Positions 51,498 through 60,909 are shown, numbered from the stretch's first letter. The stretch: DNA of 64,000 nucleotides from Micromonospora sp. KC723 (GCF_004348595.1 NZ_SMKD01000007.1:1-64000), one strand, 5' to 3'. Made by a program: numbers and translations. The notes: generated by a model from the sequence alone, not told the origin.

Positions 51498-52336
51498 TGG
51501 CGCCCTCACCGCCGGTGCCGGCCCACATACCGAGCACGTCGCGTTCCCCGTCCAGGCTGATACCCACAGCCACGTAGACGGGCCGGTTCACGACCTGCCC
51601 CTGCCGGATCTTCATGACCAGTGCGTCGATGAACCACAACGACCCGCAGCTCATCGACACACCCACCTGCTGGGCGGCAGCCGCCCCGGACAGACCCATC
51701 CTGACCAACTCAAAGTAGCGACGCTTCACCGCCACCGGCATCTTGTTCGGCGCGTACCTCGGCACACGAATCCCTCCGTTCAGGATTCGCGACGTTCGCT
51801 GGAAACCGCCCCCTGTCCAGCGGCCGCTGCCGCCAGGCTTCCATCTCGTCCACGACGTTGTCGGTGACCCGGCTGATCAACTCCCGGGACACGTCGGCGT
51901 CATACACGTCCGCCAGATGCGCGCAGATCTCCCCGGTCGTCAACCCTTTGGCATACAGCGACAGGATCGCCTCGTTGAACCCGTCCAACCTTCGGGCGTG
52001 CCTTGGGACGATCCGCGGGGTGAACGACCCGGCCCGGTCCCGTGGAACCTGGATCCGCACCGGCCCCACCTCGGTCTGCACCGTCTTGGCCCCGTGACCG
52101 TTACGGATGTTGGTCCGCCGGCCAGTCGCTTCATCGACGCCTGCGTCATCAACGTGAGCGTCCAACTCGGCGTCGAGCGCTGATTCAAGGACAGTGCGCG
52201 TGATCCCCGCGAGGAGCCCACCCGGCCCGACCAACGACACCCCGTCAGCCTTCGCCCGCTCGATTAGTTGCTGAGCAAACTCCACCTCCGCCGCCGTCGC
52301 TTCCGGAAGCTGAGCGGCGTTCTTCTTGTCTGCCAT
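51498..52336 (-). mobile_element. IS256-family transposase interrupted by an IS30 transposase 5' end
   Basis: From ATG 52336 the minus strand encodes an IS256 (Mutator) N-terminus through SRELISRVTDNVVDEMEAW and RQRPLD (to 51815). It then departs, and at GTG 51765 (with its own GGAGGG) an IS30-type N-terminus begins: MPRYAPNKMPVAVKRRYFEL and VGVSMSCGSLWFIDA. At FIDA (51622-51633) it switches back to the IS256 core [21 protein letters not shown] to GTGGEGAK, ending at the ilvD junction. IS256 relatives have VFIDA at this same point, so the switch uses shared sequence. The C-terminus with the last catalytic Glu is missing. Confidence 0.8.
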
Positions 52337-52375
52337 GACGTGGTCCTTCCCGGACAGGATCAACGTCCTGTCCAA

Positions 52376-52584
52376 CGGACCACACCCAGGTCAAACACGG
52401 AAATCTACGCAGTCCCCGTGGTGGGCGTGCCGGATTGCGGCCGAGGTTTGCCAGCACGCGAGGACCCCGTCCTCGGCACCCCCGCAAATCGAACACCGAT
52501 GACCCGCAATTCGAACACGTCTTGCGCCGCAAATCAAACACATCCGCCCACGCAGACCGAAACCGTGTCAGTTATCATGACGCC
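52376..52584. other. Intergenic region before the DUF4143 ATPase
   Basis: These 209 bp hold the outer flank of the IS256 remnant and three phased repeats (listed separately). No -35/-10 pair is clear. GTTATCATG just before the GTG may supply a -10-like TATCAT. Confidence 0.4.
52483..52541. repeat. Three phased 14-bp direct repeats
   Basis: CGCAAATCGAACAC (52483-52496), CGCAATTCGAACAC (52505-52518) and CGCAAATCAAACAC (52528-52541) are spaced 22 and 23 bp start to start, two helical turns. They lie 44 bp ahead of the ATPase start. On the minus strand each unit can encode a C-x-x-C-G knuckle (e.g. TGTTCGATTTGCGG), so they may instead be the relics of a zinc-ribbon gene. Confidence 0.55.
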
Positions 52585-53847
52585 GTGCCCACACCGCACC
52601 TGATCCCCCGCCGCGCCGCCGCGCAGGTCAACGACGCCCTGGCCGACACCCGCGTCGTGCTGATCAGCGGAGCACGTCAAGCAGGCAAGAGCACCCTGGT
52701 CCGCATCGTCGCCGGCGATCGTCTCGCCGAGCGCCGTGATCTCGACCGAGCGCAGGACCGGGCCGCGGCGCTCGCCGACCCGGTCGGCTTCGTGGACTCG
52801 CCCGAACTCCTGGTCATCGACGAGATTCAACGCGCTCCAGAACTGTTGCTGGCCATCAAGGCAGCCGTCGACGAGGATCCCCGTCCCGGTCGGCACCTGC
52901 TCACCGGCTCTTCTCGCCTGTTCGGCATGGTGGGCGCCCCGGACGCCCTGCCCGGCCGGATGGAAACCGTCGAGCTCTGGCCCTTCTCCCAAGGCGAACT
53001 CGAGGGAGCACCGGACGGATTCGTCGACGCCGTCTTCGCGCTCGGTCCGGACCTGCGACACGAGTCGAAGGTGACCCGCGCCGACTACGCGGCTCGGATC
53101 GTGTGCGGCGGCCTACCCGAGGCCACGACCCGCACCGACCCACGCCGCCGCCAACGGTTCCTCGACGCCTACGTCCACGCGCTCATCGAGCGCGATGTGC
53201 GGCAGCTGTCCGACATCCAGCACAAGGGCGAGCTACGCAAGCTGGTACGCCTCCTCGCGGCCAGGTCCGCGACCATCATCGCCGCCAACTCCCTCGAATC
53301 CGCCCTCGGACTGAGCCGGCCAACGATCGCCCGCTACCTCCAAGCCCTGGAAGAGATCTTCCTGATCAAGCGGATCCCCGGCTGGTCCCGCAACCTCGGC
53401 ACCCGCGCCACCGCCGCGCCCAAAATGATCTTCGTCGACTCTGGCATCGCCGCCAACGAGACCGCGACCGACGCCCGGGCGCTGCTCCGGCCGGGCGCAC
53501 CGTTCGGGCCACTACTCGAATCATTCGTCCTGTCCGAGCTGTCCCGCCAGCTCACCTGGTCCGAGCAGTCCGTCGACCTGTCCCACTACCGCGACCAGAG
53601 CAGGTACGAAGTCGACGCGGTGCTCGAGAACAGATCTGGGCACGTCGTCGGGATCGAAGTCAAAGCAGCCACCACCGTCGGACCCGATGACTTCCGCGGG
53701 CTCCGCCGACTCGCCGACCGCCTCGGCGACGACTTCATCGCCGGCATCGTCCTCTACACCGGCACCTCGACGCTGCCGTTCGGCGACAAACTCCGCGCCC
53801 TACCAGTCAGTGCCTTATGGCAGATTCCCGCCCCGCCAGCAGACTGA
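52585..53847 (+). CDS. AAA ATPase with C-terminal DUF4143 domain
   Basis: A 420-residue protein with Walker A (ISGARQAGKSTLVRIV, residues ~27-42), Walker B (ELLVIDEIQRAPELL) and sensor motif HLLTGSSRLFG. A winged helix (NSLESALGLSRPTIARYLQALEEIFLI, landmark LSRPTIARYLQALEEI) precedes the DUF4143 nuclease-like fold (SRYEVDAVLENRSGHVVGIEVKAA, with D-ExK spacing). Such proteins are widespread in accessory DNA, role unknown. GTG 52585 lacks a ribosome-binding site and may be leaderless. The gene is intact, unlike most of its neighbours. Confidence 0.85.
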   Translation: MPTPHLIPRRAAAQVNDALADTRVVLISGARQAGKSTLVRIVAGDRLAERRDLDRAQDRAAALADPVGFVDSPELLVIDEIQRAPELLLAIKAAVDEDPRPGRHLLTGSSRLFGMVGAPDALPGRMETVELWPFSQGELEGAPDGFVDAVFALGPDLRHESKVTRADYAARIVCGGLPEATTRTDPRRRQRFLDAYVHALIERDVRQLSDIQHKGELRKLVRLLAARSATIIAANSLESALGLSRPTIARYLQALEEIFLIKRIPGWSRNLGTRATAAPKMIFVDSGIAANETATDARALLRPGAPFGPLLESFVLSELSRQLTWSEQSVDLSHYRDQSRYEVDAVLENRSGHVVGIEVKAATTVGPDDFRGLRRLADRLGDDFIAGIVLYTGTSTLPFGDKLRALPVSALWQIPAPPAD

Positions 53848-54019
53848 CCTCGCTCCCTCCGCAGGTCGCTCCCAGTTGGTGAGGGCCCACCAATGACCGA
53901 ACAAACTGGTCTGCTGATCTTCAGCAAGCGAGCACAGCAATCCGTTACTGCGACCGGCGAACAAAGAGGAAGCGAGAAATCCGCAGGCAAACGCCTGCAT
54001 CGGCAGATAGAGCGTCGCC
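53848..54019. other. Intergenic region between ATPase and right repeat
   Basis: Nothing coding is supported. A short hairpin GCAGGC/GCCTGC is present near 53980-53996. Confidence 0.3.
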
Positions 54020-54343
54020 TTAGGAAACCGATGCTCTATCCCTGAGCTACGGGGGCGCGAGTGCCTAGTCTAGCGACCCGGGGTTCACCTGGGGTGGCAG
54101 GGAGTGGCCCAGGTTCGCCCACGTCGCCGGTACCCCTGTTCCCCCAGCCCAGGAGCACACCCGGAGCACACGAACCCCCGTTTGCGACCGGCGGCGGGCC
54201 ACGGTGACCCGTGCTGGCACCGGTTGACCCACGGTGGCACCGGCTGGAGAGCACACACCGCGCACATCAGCCCAAGATCAAGTGCTCGCTCGGCGGCATA
54301 CACTCGACTCGGCAAGCCGCGCGGGGGTGGCCGTCGCCTTGCG
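54020..54343. repeat. Right copy of the island-flanking direct repeat with truncated tRNA-Arg
   Basis: On the minus strand 54020-54057 is the 5' half of tRNA-Arg (acceptor, D arm and anticodon loop through TTCCTAA, with one D-loop base missing), and then the sequence becomes unrelated. The rest matches the flank of the intact tRNA at 35735-36042. A 20-bp insertion in the right copy repeats local sequence (GGTTGACCCACGGTGGCACC region). Confidence 0.85.
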
Positions 54344-54451
54344 GCAGGCACCGCGACGCGCGGATCGTGGCAGCTCCGTGCGCCGTCGGGTTGCCCGGAG
54401 CCCTTCGCCCGCTGCTGGAGAAGCGTCGTAGCCCGCATTTAGGCTGGCGCC

Positions 54452-54607
54452 GTGAGCATGAACGGCAACTGGCTGCGCGTTTCCCCGGACGAACTGGAGC
54501 AGGCCAGGACCGATTTCGCCTGGGCCCACCACCTTGCCACGGAGCGGGACGACAACTCCGAACGCTGGACCACCACCGACAAAGCATGGAACGGGCTCGA
54601 CTCTTGA
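54452..54607 (+). pseudogene. DUF1877 (YfbM-like) N-terminal fragment
   Basis: GTG 54452 opens MSMNGNWLRVSPDELEQART and DFAWAHHLATE, the N-terminus of DUF1877 proteins (normally about 160 aa). It stops at TGA 54605 after 51 residues. A TAGGCT box ends 6 nt before the GTG, a leaderless promoter. The remainder of the gene is gone. Confidence 0.65.
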
Positions 54608-54833
54608 CCCCTCGGCGTCCGCAGGTCTGGCGGTGTTGCTCGACCTACATCGGGCGAAGGTCACGGTCGCCGAGATCCGCAAAGACGGTCGGCTGACGCT
54701 GACCTTCGCCGATGAAGCAGTCCTCGCCGTCGCGCCGGACCGTCAGTACGAGGCGTTCACTGTCACTGGCACGCCGCCGGTGTCACGGGAGTTCCGTCTC
54801 GTGGCCGTACCCGGTGGCGTCACCCGCTGGTAG
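54603..54833 (+). pseudogene. DUF6188-like fragment without a start
   Basis: A second frame encodes LAVLLDLHRAKVTVAEIRKD, LTLTFADEAVLAVAPDRQYEAFTVTG and RLVAVPGGVTRW, a DUF6188-like beta pattern. It has no start codon at the domain edge and follows directly on the DUF1877 fragment, as though a deletion joined the two. Confidence 0.45.
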
Positions 54834-54953
54834 TGCGACGCCGACGGCAGTGCGCACCCGCTCCACGGACGGCGGCATGTCTGGGCGATGGTAATCGAGC
54901 CAGCTGCGTCCTGGCGTGACTGGGCAAGGCGTCCGCGTAGTAGCGTCGCAGCC

Positions 54954-55552
54954 ATGGTGCCGGACCTCGACGCATGGGAGCCGTGACATCCGAGGGTGCT
55001 CGGGGAGCGCCTAGCCGGCGTGCCGGTGCCCTGGTGCATCGCGGCCGGCTGGGCGCTCGACCTGTCCGGGGCCGGCAGACCCGTGACCACAATGACGTGG
55101 AGATTGCGGTTCCCCGGGCGCAGTTCGCCGAGGTCGCGCAGCGGTTCCCTGAGGTCGATTTCTACGTGCCCGTCGCGGGGGCGTTGGTACCGGCGTCCGC
55201 TGACACGCTCGCCGCAGGCCACCAGATGTGGGCTCTGGACCGGGCTGCCGGTCGCTGGCGCTTCGACGTGTTCCGCGAACCACACGACGGCGACGTGTGG
55301 ATTTGCCGCCGCGACGCCCAGATCCGCCGCCGATACGCCGACCTGATACGGCACGACGCGCACGGACTGCCGTTCCTGGCACCGGAGGTGGCGCTCCTGT
55401 TCAAGGCAAAGGCTTCCCGGGACAAGGACCGCTTCGACTTCGCCGGCACACTGCCGCTCCTCGACGCCGACCAGCGCCGGTGGCTCGTCGACGCACTGGC
55501 TCTCGTGCACCCGAACCACCCGTGGCGAACCGCCGCCGCACGGGTCATCTGA
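54954..55552 (+). pseudogene. Nucleotidyltransferase-like gene with nonsense codon and frameshift
   Basis: ATG 54954 starts MVPDLDAWEP and meets TGA at 54984-54986 where relatives have Trp. The frame then continues through VPVPWCIAAGWALDL. Near 55070 one base shift leads into RQTRDHNDVEIAVPRAQF, WRFDVFREPHDGDVWICRRD and LVDALALVHPNHPW, the aminoglycoside-adenylyltransferase-like nucleotidyltransferase pattern. The GW..DL..H-D nucleotide-binding residues are split between frames. Not expected to make a full product. Confidence 0.75.
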
Positions 55553-55841
55553 CGGGCCCCACGATCACCAGACCGTGAAGTCCGGGCCCAAGCGCTCCGT
55601 GCGCCCGACGGTCGTGCTGATCGCGGCAAGAGAGCAGTCGATCTTGGCTCGGGTCCGGGAAGGCCGAATCGGCAAGATGAAGAAGCGTCGGCCTCTCCAG
55701 GTCAGACGGACGGGTTCGACGTCGAACTCTGTCGCCATTTCCTGTCGGTCCCGTGACAATGCTCGCCGGAGGCGAGACGACGACTGGTCGAGGGGTTCTG
55801 CTGGAGTGGGTCAACGGTTGGGCGGACGCAGGTGGCCGGTG
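55553..55841. other. Intergenic region with a possible minus-strand ORF
   Basis: A 64-codon minus-strand frame (55565-55759) contains VEPVRLTWRGRRFFI, which resembles small actinobacterial proteins with a VRVTWRGRRY motif. It has no clear ribosome-binding site and is not called as a gene. Confidence 0.3.
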
Positions 55842-56470
55842 ATGGTCAGCACCGTCCACCTCGGGTGCCATCAATACCGAGTCGTACGGCCGGCGGAAAC
55901 GCCGAGGTTTGCCGGTCTCTATGAGGGCCGTTTCGGAGCCCAGTTCTGCCTCGACAAGGAAACAGCGGTGATGTTCGCCCATGCGTGGGGCCTGGCTGCC
56001 CGGTCGCCGCGCACGATCGTCTACCTCCCACTGCGCCGCGCGAAATCCCCACCCACCATGTCTGGGGACGCCCGCTCGACCTGGTGCTGCTGCACCACCG
56101 TCTCGCGTTCCCGCCGTCGCGGTGGAAGCAAGTCCGTTCCCGGTTGAGGACCGGCAGGCCACACACCATCGTCCTCCCCGGTGACGCGTGGCCGTCGCGG
56201 TCGATCGCCGACCACCAACGGACCTGGCATCAGGAGTTTCGCGATCATCTTCGATGGGACATAGCCGCCGACACGTTGGTGCTCACCGGCAGCCGCGAGG
56301 CGTTCGAACTGGAGGCCGACCAGGTCCGCGCCTTGGCCGAGGAGTGTCCGGCTCATCGCGCCCGCATGCCGGGGACGCACTGCTGCGCCGAGATCGGCAT
56401 GGGCAGAACCAGGCGTCACCCTGACCAGCGTCGGCCGTACGCCGAACTGCACGCCGAATACTCACAGTAG
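55842..56470 (+). pseudogene. Frameshifted gene of unknown function
   Basis: ATG 55842 opens MVSTVHLGCHQYRVVRPAET to AARSPRTIVYLPLRRA. Near 56045 the frame shifts to THHVWGRPLDLVLLHHRLAF, HTIVLPGDAWPSRSIADHQR and DTLVLTGSREAFELEADQVRAL, ending at 56470. The two parts look like one protein of about 205 residues. No family is recognised. Codon usage is good in both parts, so the shift looks recent. Confidence 0.5.
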
Positions 56471-56605
56471 TGCCCCACCCCAGGCGGAGGCAGTCGGGGC
56501 AGACGACGGCGAGCGCCTCGCGGCAGATCCGGGTGCAGCCACGGGCGCCGACAGGGTGCGGAATCTCGGTGGAGCAATCGAGTCCCGATCGGTGAAGATC
56601 GGGCT

Positions 56606-56980
56606 GTGTCCGTTCCCGCCCGTCAGATCCGTGCCCGCTACTCGGCGGACACCATCACCGTGTACCAGGCGTATCCCCCGCAGATTGCGTTGCCGGCGGT
56701 GGCAGCCGGCCGATTCGCGGCCCCCTTCAAGCGGGACCGGATGACGTGGATCAAGCCGTCTTTCCTGTGGATGATGTACCGCTGCGGCTGGGCTAGGAAG
56801 CCGGGGCAGGAGCGCGTGCTGTCCGTCGACATCACGCGGGAGGGATTTGAGTGGGCGCTGGCGCGAGCCTGCCTGAGTCACTACGAGCGAGACCTGCACA
56901 GCGACAAGACGACCTGGGCGCGGCAACTGAAGACCAGCCCCGTACGAGTCCTGCGGCAACACGGTCAGGGTGGAAGTTGA
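56606..56980 (+). pseudogene. DUF4291 protein, C-terminally truncated
   Basis: The 124-residue frame from GTG 56606 matches DUF4291: RQIRARYSADTITVYQAYPP, AGRFAAPFKRDRMTWIKPSF, LWMMYRCGWARKPGQERVL. Family members are about 190-200 residues and continue after TSPVR with a QWDPERD motif; here the sequence diverges after TSPVRV and stops. Function of DUF4291 is unknown. Confidence 0.65.
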
Positions 56981-57207
56981 GCGTTATCCGCAGGGACGCG
57001 TCGAGCGGCGGCCCGGCCGACAGCGCGGCGACGTGGCGCAGGGCCTGCCGACAGGCGGGGTGCAGGTGGTCAGCGACGCCGGCTCGGGTTTTGGTCCGGG
57101 ACCCTACCCGAACGTGACGGTTGGTCAGTCGGTCCCGACCGGTCCACGCCTGCGCCTCGCCGGGACGCTCGGGTATGTTCTCGCTTGCGTTCGACACATC
57201 CACCCGG

Positions 57208-58068
57208 TCAAACCCCGTTCCTATGGGTGTCGGGAAGGGCGACGGCGGTGCCGGTCACCGCGATCCCGGATCCGGGTCGGGCGGGGATCTCTACCGTGAG
57301 CAGGCTTGGACGGCCCATGTCTTGGCCCTGGTACACGGTGACGGTCGCTGGCGGCACCACCAGACGCAGGTCGCGCAGGAAGCCACCCAACGCCGCAGCC
57401 GCCGCACCGGTCGCGGCGTCCTCGACGACACCACCCGGGGGAAACGGGTTGCGCGCATGGAACACCAGTTCGGACTCGCGGTAGACCAGATTGATCGTTG
57501 TCCAGTCGCGCCGGGCCATCAGGCTGGCCAGCGCCGCCATGTCGTAGTCCAGGTTGGCCAGGCGTCGCCGGCTCGCGGCGGCCACGACGGGATGCCACGC
57601 CCCGGCGAAGGCGATCCGCGGCGGCAGCGTCGAGTCGAGGTCGCCCGGCGTCCAGTGCAGCGCTTCGAGCAGCAACGCCAGGTCGCCGGCGGAGATCGGC
57701 TTGCTTTGCGGTTCGACGCTGACCAGTGTGGCGGCGGTGATGCCGTCCGGCTGCACCTTGGTGGAGACCTCGACCAGGCCGGCACGGGTGTCCAGGTGCA
57801 GGACTCCTGGACCGTGCCGCTCGGCGTAGGCAACGGCCGACGCGATGGTCGCGTGGCCGCAGAAGGGGACCTCCGCCTTCGGGCTGAAGTAGCGCACCTC
57901 GAACTGCCCGTCTCCACCAGGCACGAGGAACGCCGTTTCGGAGTACCCGACCTCGGCAGCGACCCGCTGCATCTCCGCGTCCCCGAGCCCGGTGGCGTCC
58001 AATACGACACCGGCCGGGTTGCCGCCGGCAGGATCTGCGCTGAACGCGGTGTACCGAAGGACTTCCAT
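57208..58068 (-). CDS. PhzF-family isomerase/epimerase-like protein (second copy)
   Basis: A 286-residue PhzF-fold protein: LRYTAFSADPAGGNPAGVVL, catalytic Glu in EVGYSETAFLVPG, substrate loop AEVPFCGHATIASAV, and EDAATGAAAAALGGFL in the second half. It is clearly different from the 13044-13913 protein and closer to the VLRYTAFSADPAGGNP subgroup. ATG 58068 is preferred by homology; ATG 58080 is in frame. A near-palindrome ATGATCACGATCAT covers both start codons. The gene looks intact amid decayed neighbours. Confidence 0.85.
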   Translation of the reverse strand: MEVLRYTAFSADPAGGNPAGVVLDATGLGDAEMQRVAAEVGYSETAFLVPGGDGQFEVRYFSPKAEVPFCGHATIASAVAYAERHGPGVLHLDTRAGLVEVSTKVQPDGITAATLVSVEPQSKPISAGDLALLLEALHWTPGDLDSTLPPRIAFAGAWHPVVAAASRRRLANLDYDMAALASLMARRDWTTINLVYRESELVFHARNPFPPGGVVEDAATGAAAAALGGFLRDLRLVVPPATVTVYQGQDMGRPSLLTVEIPARPGSGIAVTGTAVALPDTHRNGV

Positions 58069-58080
58069 GATCACGATCAT

Positions 58081-58644
58081 AGGGGTGGCAACGCACCAGG
58101 TTCGAGTGCAATCCACCCTAGGAGGTTGCAGGCACCGCCGGCCACCAACATCCACACATGTCGCGCTCCGCGCCAAGGAGAGTGCCTGGTTGCACGCAGC
58201 GCCGGGGTTGGCCCGGACCGCTGTGCGACCAACGCCGTCCCTGACGTTCTCCGCGTCGCCTGGCGCCGCCTGCCGCGCAGAGTTCTCGCTGTGCCGACGG
58301 CTCGCAAGAAGTGGGCGAGCGTCGATTGACAGCCGCACCTCGTCGGGTGAGGCTAAGTGACAGACATGATCCGTGGAAGTCGAAGAGGTGCCACGGGAGG
58401 TCCACCGCATCCGTCGTGAACGACCTTCAACCGAGCGACGGGTTGGGTCCACAGCAAGGAGCTGCCACGAAAGCCATCCGGGCTCATTTGCTTAGATTCT
58501 AAACTAACTCCCTCCGAACCACATCCCCCTGCCGGGACGGAAAGCCCCAGGCGGTCTCGCTGACACAGGTTCGACACAGCGGGTTCGACGACGTGCCTGC
58601 GGGTCTCCACCCGGTGGTCCGCGATCTCCAGTGAGGAGTCAGCC
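58081..58644. other. Intergenic region upstream of the sugar ABC operon
   Basis: No gene is supported in 564 bp. An AT-richer palindrome near 58492 probably marks the operator of the downstream operon; promoter boxes are not clear. Confidence 0.4.
58492..58502. promoter_or_regulatory. ROK/NagC-like operator candidate
   Basis: TTAGATTCTAA is a perfect 11-bp palindrome (central T) followed by ACTAAC. Read on the minus strand as TTAGTTTAGAATCTAAG it resembles ROK-family operators that control sugar ABC genes in actinomycetes. It lies 143 bp before the binding-protein gene. No regulator gene is adjacent. Confidence 0.5.
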
Positions 58645-59940
58645 GTGTTCACCTGTCGCGCACGAGCGGCGACCACCGCGTTGCTCGCCGCCGCATCCCT
58701 GCTCCTGACCGCCTGCGGAACGGACTCCGACGACGCCAGCGGAGGCAACGTACTCAAGTTGTGGCACTACGAGGGCGCCAACAGCGCCATGGGCGTTGCC
58801 TGGGCGGAGGCGATCAAGCAGTTCGAGGCCACGCACCCGGGGGTCACGGTGCAGTTCGAGGAGAAGGGCTTCGAGCAGATCCGCCAGAACGCCAGCATGA
58901 TCCTGAACTCGGACGAGGCGCCCGACATCATGGAGTACAACAAGGGCAACGCGACCGCCGGGCTGCTCGCCAAACAGGGCCTGCTCACCGACCTCACGTC
59001 CGAGGCGACCACGCGCGGATGGGACAAGATCTCGCCGGCCATCCAGACCACCAGCAGGTACGACGCCCAGGGCATCATGGGCGGCGACAGGTGGTACGGC
59101 GTGCCGAACTACGCCGAGTACGTGATGGTCTACTACAACAAGGACCTCTTCGCGAAGCACAACGTGCGGGTGCCGACGTCCCTCGCCGAGTTCGAGGCGG
59201 TGATGGACACCTTCGCCAAGGCCGGCGTCCCCCCGCTGTCGGTCGGCGGCGCGGAGTACCCGGCCCAGCAGATCTTCTACGAGCTGGCGCTGGCCAAGGC
59301 GAACCGGTCCTGGGTCGACGCGTTCCAGTTGTACAGGGGCAAGGTCGACTTCCACGGGCCGGAGTTCACGTACGCGGCGACCACGTTCGCGGACTGGGTG
59401 AAGAAGGGATACATCCCGAAGGACTCGGCGGGCATCAAGGCCGACCCGATGGGTGTCGCGTTCACGCAGGGCAAGTACCCGATGGTCATCTCCGGCAGCT
59501 GGTGGTACGGGCGGTTCGTCAACGAGGCGAAGTTCCAGTGGGGCACGTTCCTCTTCCCCGGTAACAGCCTGCACCCGGGCTCGGGCGGCAACCTGTGGGT
59601 GGTCCCGGCGAAATCGAAGAACAAGAAGCTGGCGTACGACTTCATCGACATCACGCTCAAGCCGGAGATCCAGAACCTGCTCGGCAACTCCGGGGGCATA
59701 CCGGTGCTGGGCGACCTGACGCAGGTGACGGACGCGAAGAGCAAGGAACTGATCGAGAACTTCAACGCGGTCAACTCCTCCGACGGGCTGGCGTTCTACC
59801 CGGACTGGCCGGCACCCGGCTACTACGACGTGCTGGTGGCCGGCACGCAGAACCTGATCAACGGCACCAAGACGCCGGACCAGGTGCTGGACGAGATCGC
59901 CAAGCCGTACCAGGACAACCTGACCGCCCTGGGCAAGTAG
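58645..59940 (+). CDS. Extracellular sugar-binding lipoprotein (ABC importer, family 1 SBP)
   Basis: A 431-residue lipoprotein: signal peptide with lipobox LLTAC (Cys ~25) and the family-1 carbohydrate SBP pattern VLKLWHYEG, APDIMEYNKG, WYGVPNYAEYVMVYYNKDLF, FTQGKYPMVISGSWWYGRF (landmarks). It would present a sugar or oligosaccharide to the permeases encoded next. GTG 58645 has GAGGAG upstream. The following gene starts at the base after its stop. Confidence 0.92.
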   Translation: MFTCRARAATTALLAAASLLLTACGTDSDDASGGNVLKLWHYEGANSAMGVAWAEAIKQFEATHPGVTVQFEEKGFEQIRQNASMILNSDEAPDIMEYNKGNATAGLLAKQGLLTDLTSEATTRGWDKISPAIQTTSRYDAQGIMGGDRWYGVPNYAEYVMVYYNKDLFAKHNVRVPTSLAEFEAVMDTFAKAGVPPLSVGGAEYPAQQIFYELALAKANRSWVDAFQLYRGKVDFHGPEFTYAATTFADWVKKGYIPKDSAGIKADPMGVAFTQGKYPMVISGSWWYGRFVNEAKFQWGTFLFPGNSLHPGSGGNLWVVPAKSKNKKLAYDFIDITLKPEIQNLLGNSGGIPVLGDLTQVTDAKSKELIENFNAVNSSDGLAFYPDWPAPGYYDVLVAGTQNLINGTKTPDQVLDEIAKPYQDNLTALGK

Positions 59941-60909
59941 GTGGTCACGTCGACACAGGCGGGGCGGCGCCCGGAGGTCGGCGCCGTCCCGGCGGTGGCT
60001 CGACGCCGCGCGCGACCGCGGCCCGGCGGGAGTTACGCGCTCTATCTGCTGCCCGGCGCGCTGCTCTCGCTGCTGGTCATCGTCATGCCGCTGGCGATGA
60101 ACGTCGGGATCAGCTTCACCCGGTGGTCCGGCGTGGGCTCCGCCGAGTGGATCGGCCTGGAGAACTACACCCGCCTGCTCGGTGACGAGAACTTCTGGGC
60201 CTCGTTCCGCAACATCCTCTTCCTGATCGTGGCGATGGCGGTGGTGCCGACGCTGCTCGGGCTGGTGCTCGCCGCCGTGCTGTTCGACTACGTGGCCAAG
60301 CAGATCGGCCCGCGTACCGCGAAGGTCCTGCGCTCCGGCTTCTACCTGCCGCAGGTGCTGCCGGTCGCGGTCACCGGCATCGTCTGGGGGTGGATTCTCA
60401 ATCCCAGCTTCGGCGCGCTCAACGCGATCCTCACCAACGCCGGGCTCGACTCGCTCGCGAGGAACTGGCTCGGTGACCCGGCGTACGCGCTCTACAGCGT
60501 CATGGTGATGCTGGTGTGGTTCCAGCTCGGGTACCCCGTGGTGATGTTCATGTCGGGGCTGCAACGCGTCGACCCGTCGCTGTACGAGGCGGCGTCCATC
60601 GACGGCGCGGGCTGGTGGCAGCGGTTCTGGCGGATCGCCGTGCACCAGATCAAACCGGAGATCTACGTGGTGCTGGTGACCACCACGATCGCCGCGCTCA
60701 AGGTCTTCGGTCAGATCTTCGTGCTGACCCGGGGCGGGCCGGGCAACGCGACGCTCGTGCCGTCGTACTTCGCGTACCAGAACTTCTTCGAGCGGGCCCA
60801 GGTCGGGTACGGGTCGGCGATCGCCACCGTGCTCACCGTCATCATCGTCGTGCTGGCCGTGGTGTTCCTGCGGATCCAGGCCCGGGGCGAACGGAGGGAC
60901 CTGCTGTGA
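59941..60909 (+). CDS. Sugar ABC transporter permease (MalF-like)
   Basis: A 322-residue inner-membrane protein with six predicted helices, a Pro/Arg-rich cytoplasmic head and the EAA loop EAASIDGAGWWQRFWRIAVHQ that contacts the ATPase. GTG 59941 begins immediately after the SBP stop codon. Its own stop overlaps the next GTG. Confidence 0.92.
   Translation: MVTSTQAGRRPEVGAVPAVARRRARPRPGGSYALYLLPGALLSLLVIVMPLAMNVGISFTRWSGVGSAEWIGLENYTRLLGDENFWASFRNILFLIVAMAVVPTLLGLVLAAVLFDYVAKQIGPRTAKVLRSGFYLPQVLPVAVTGIVWGWILNPSFGALNAILTNAGLDSLARNWLGDPAYALYSVMVMLVWFQLGYPVVMFMSGLQRVDPSLYEAASIDGAGWWQRFWRIAVHQIKPEIYVVLVTTTIAALKVFGQIFVLTRGGPGNATLVPSYFAYQNFFERAQVGYGSAIATVLTVIIVVLAVVFLRIQARGERRDLL

Noticed and set aside
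58067-58080. ATGATCACGATCAT near-palindrome at the second PhzF start
   Set aside because: It is made of the two candidate start codons and the Ile codons between; too weak to call an operator.
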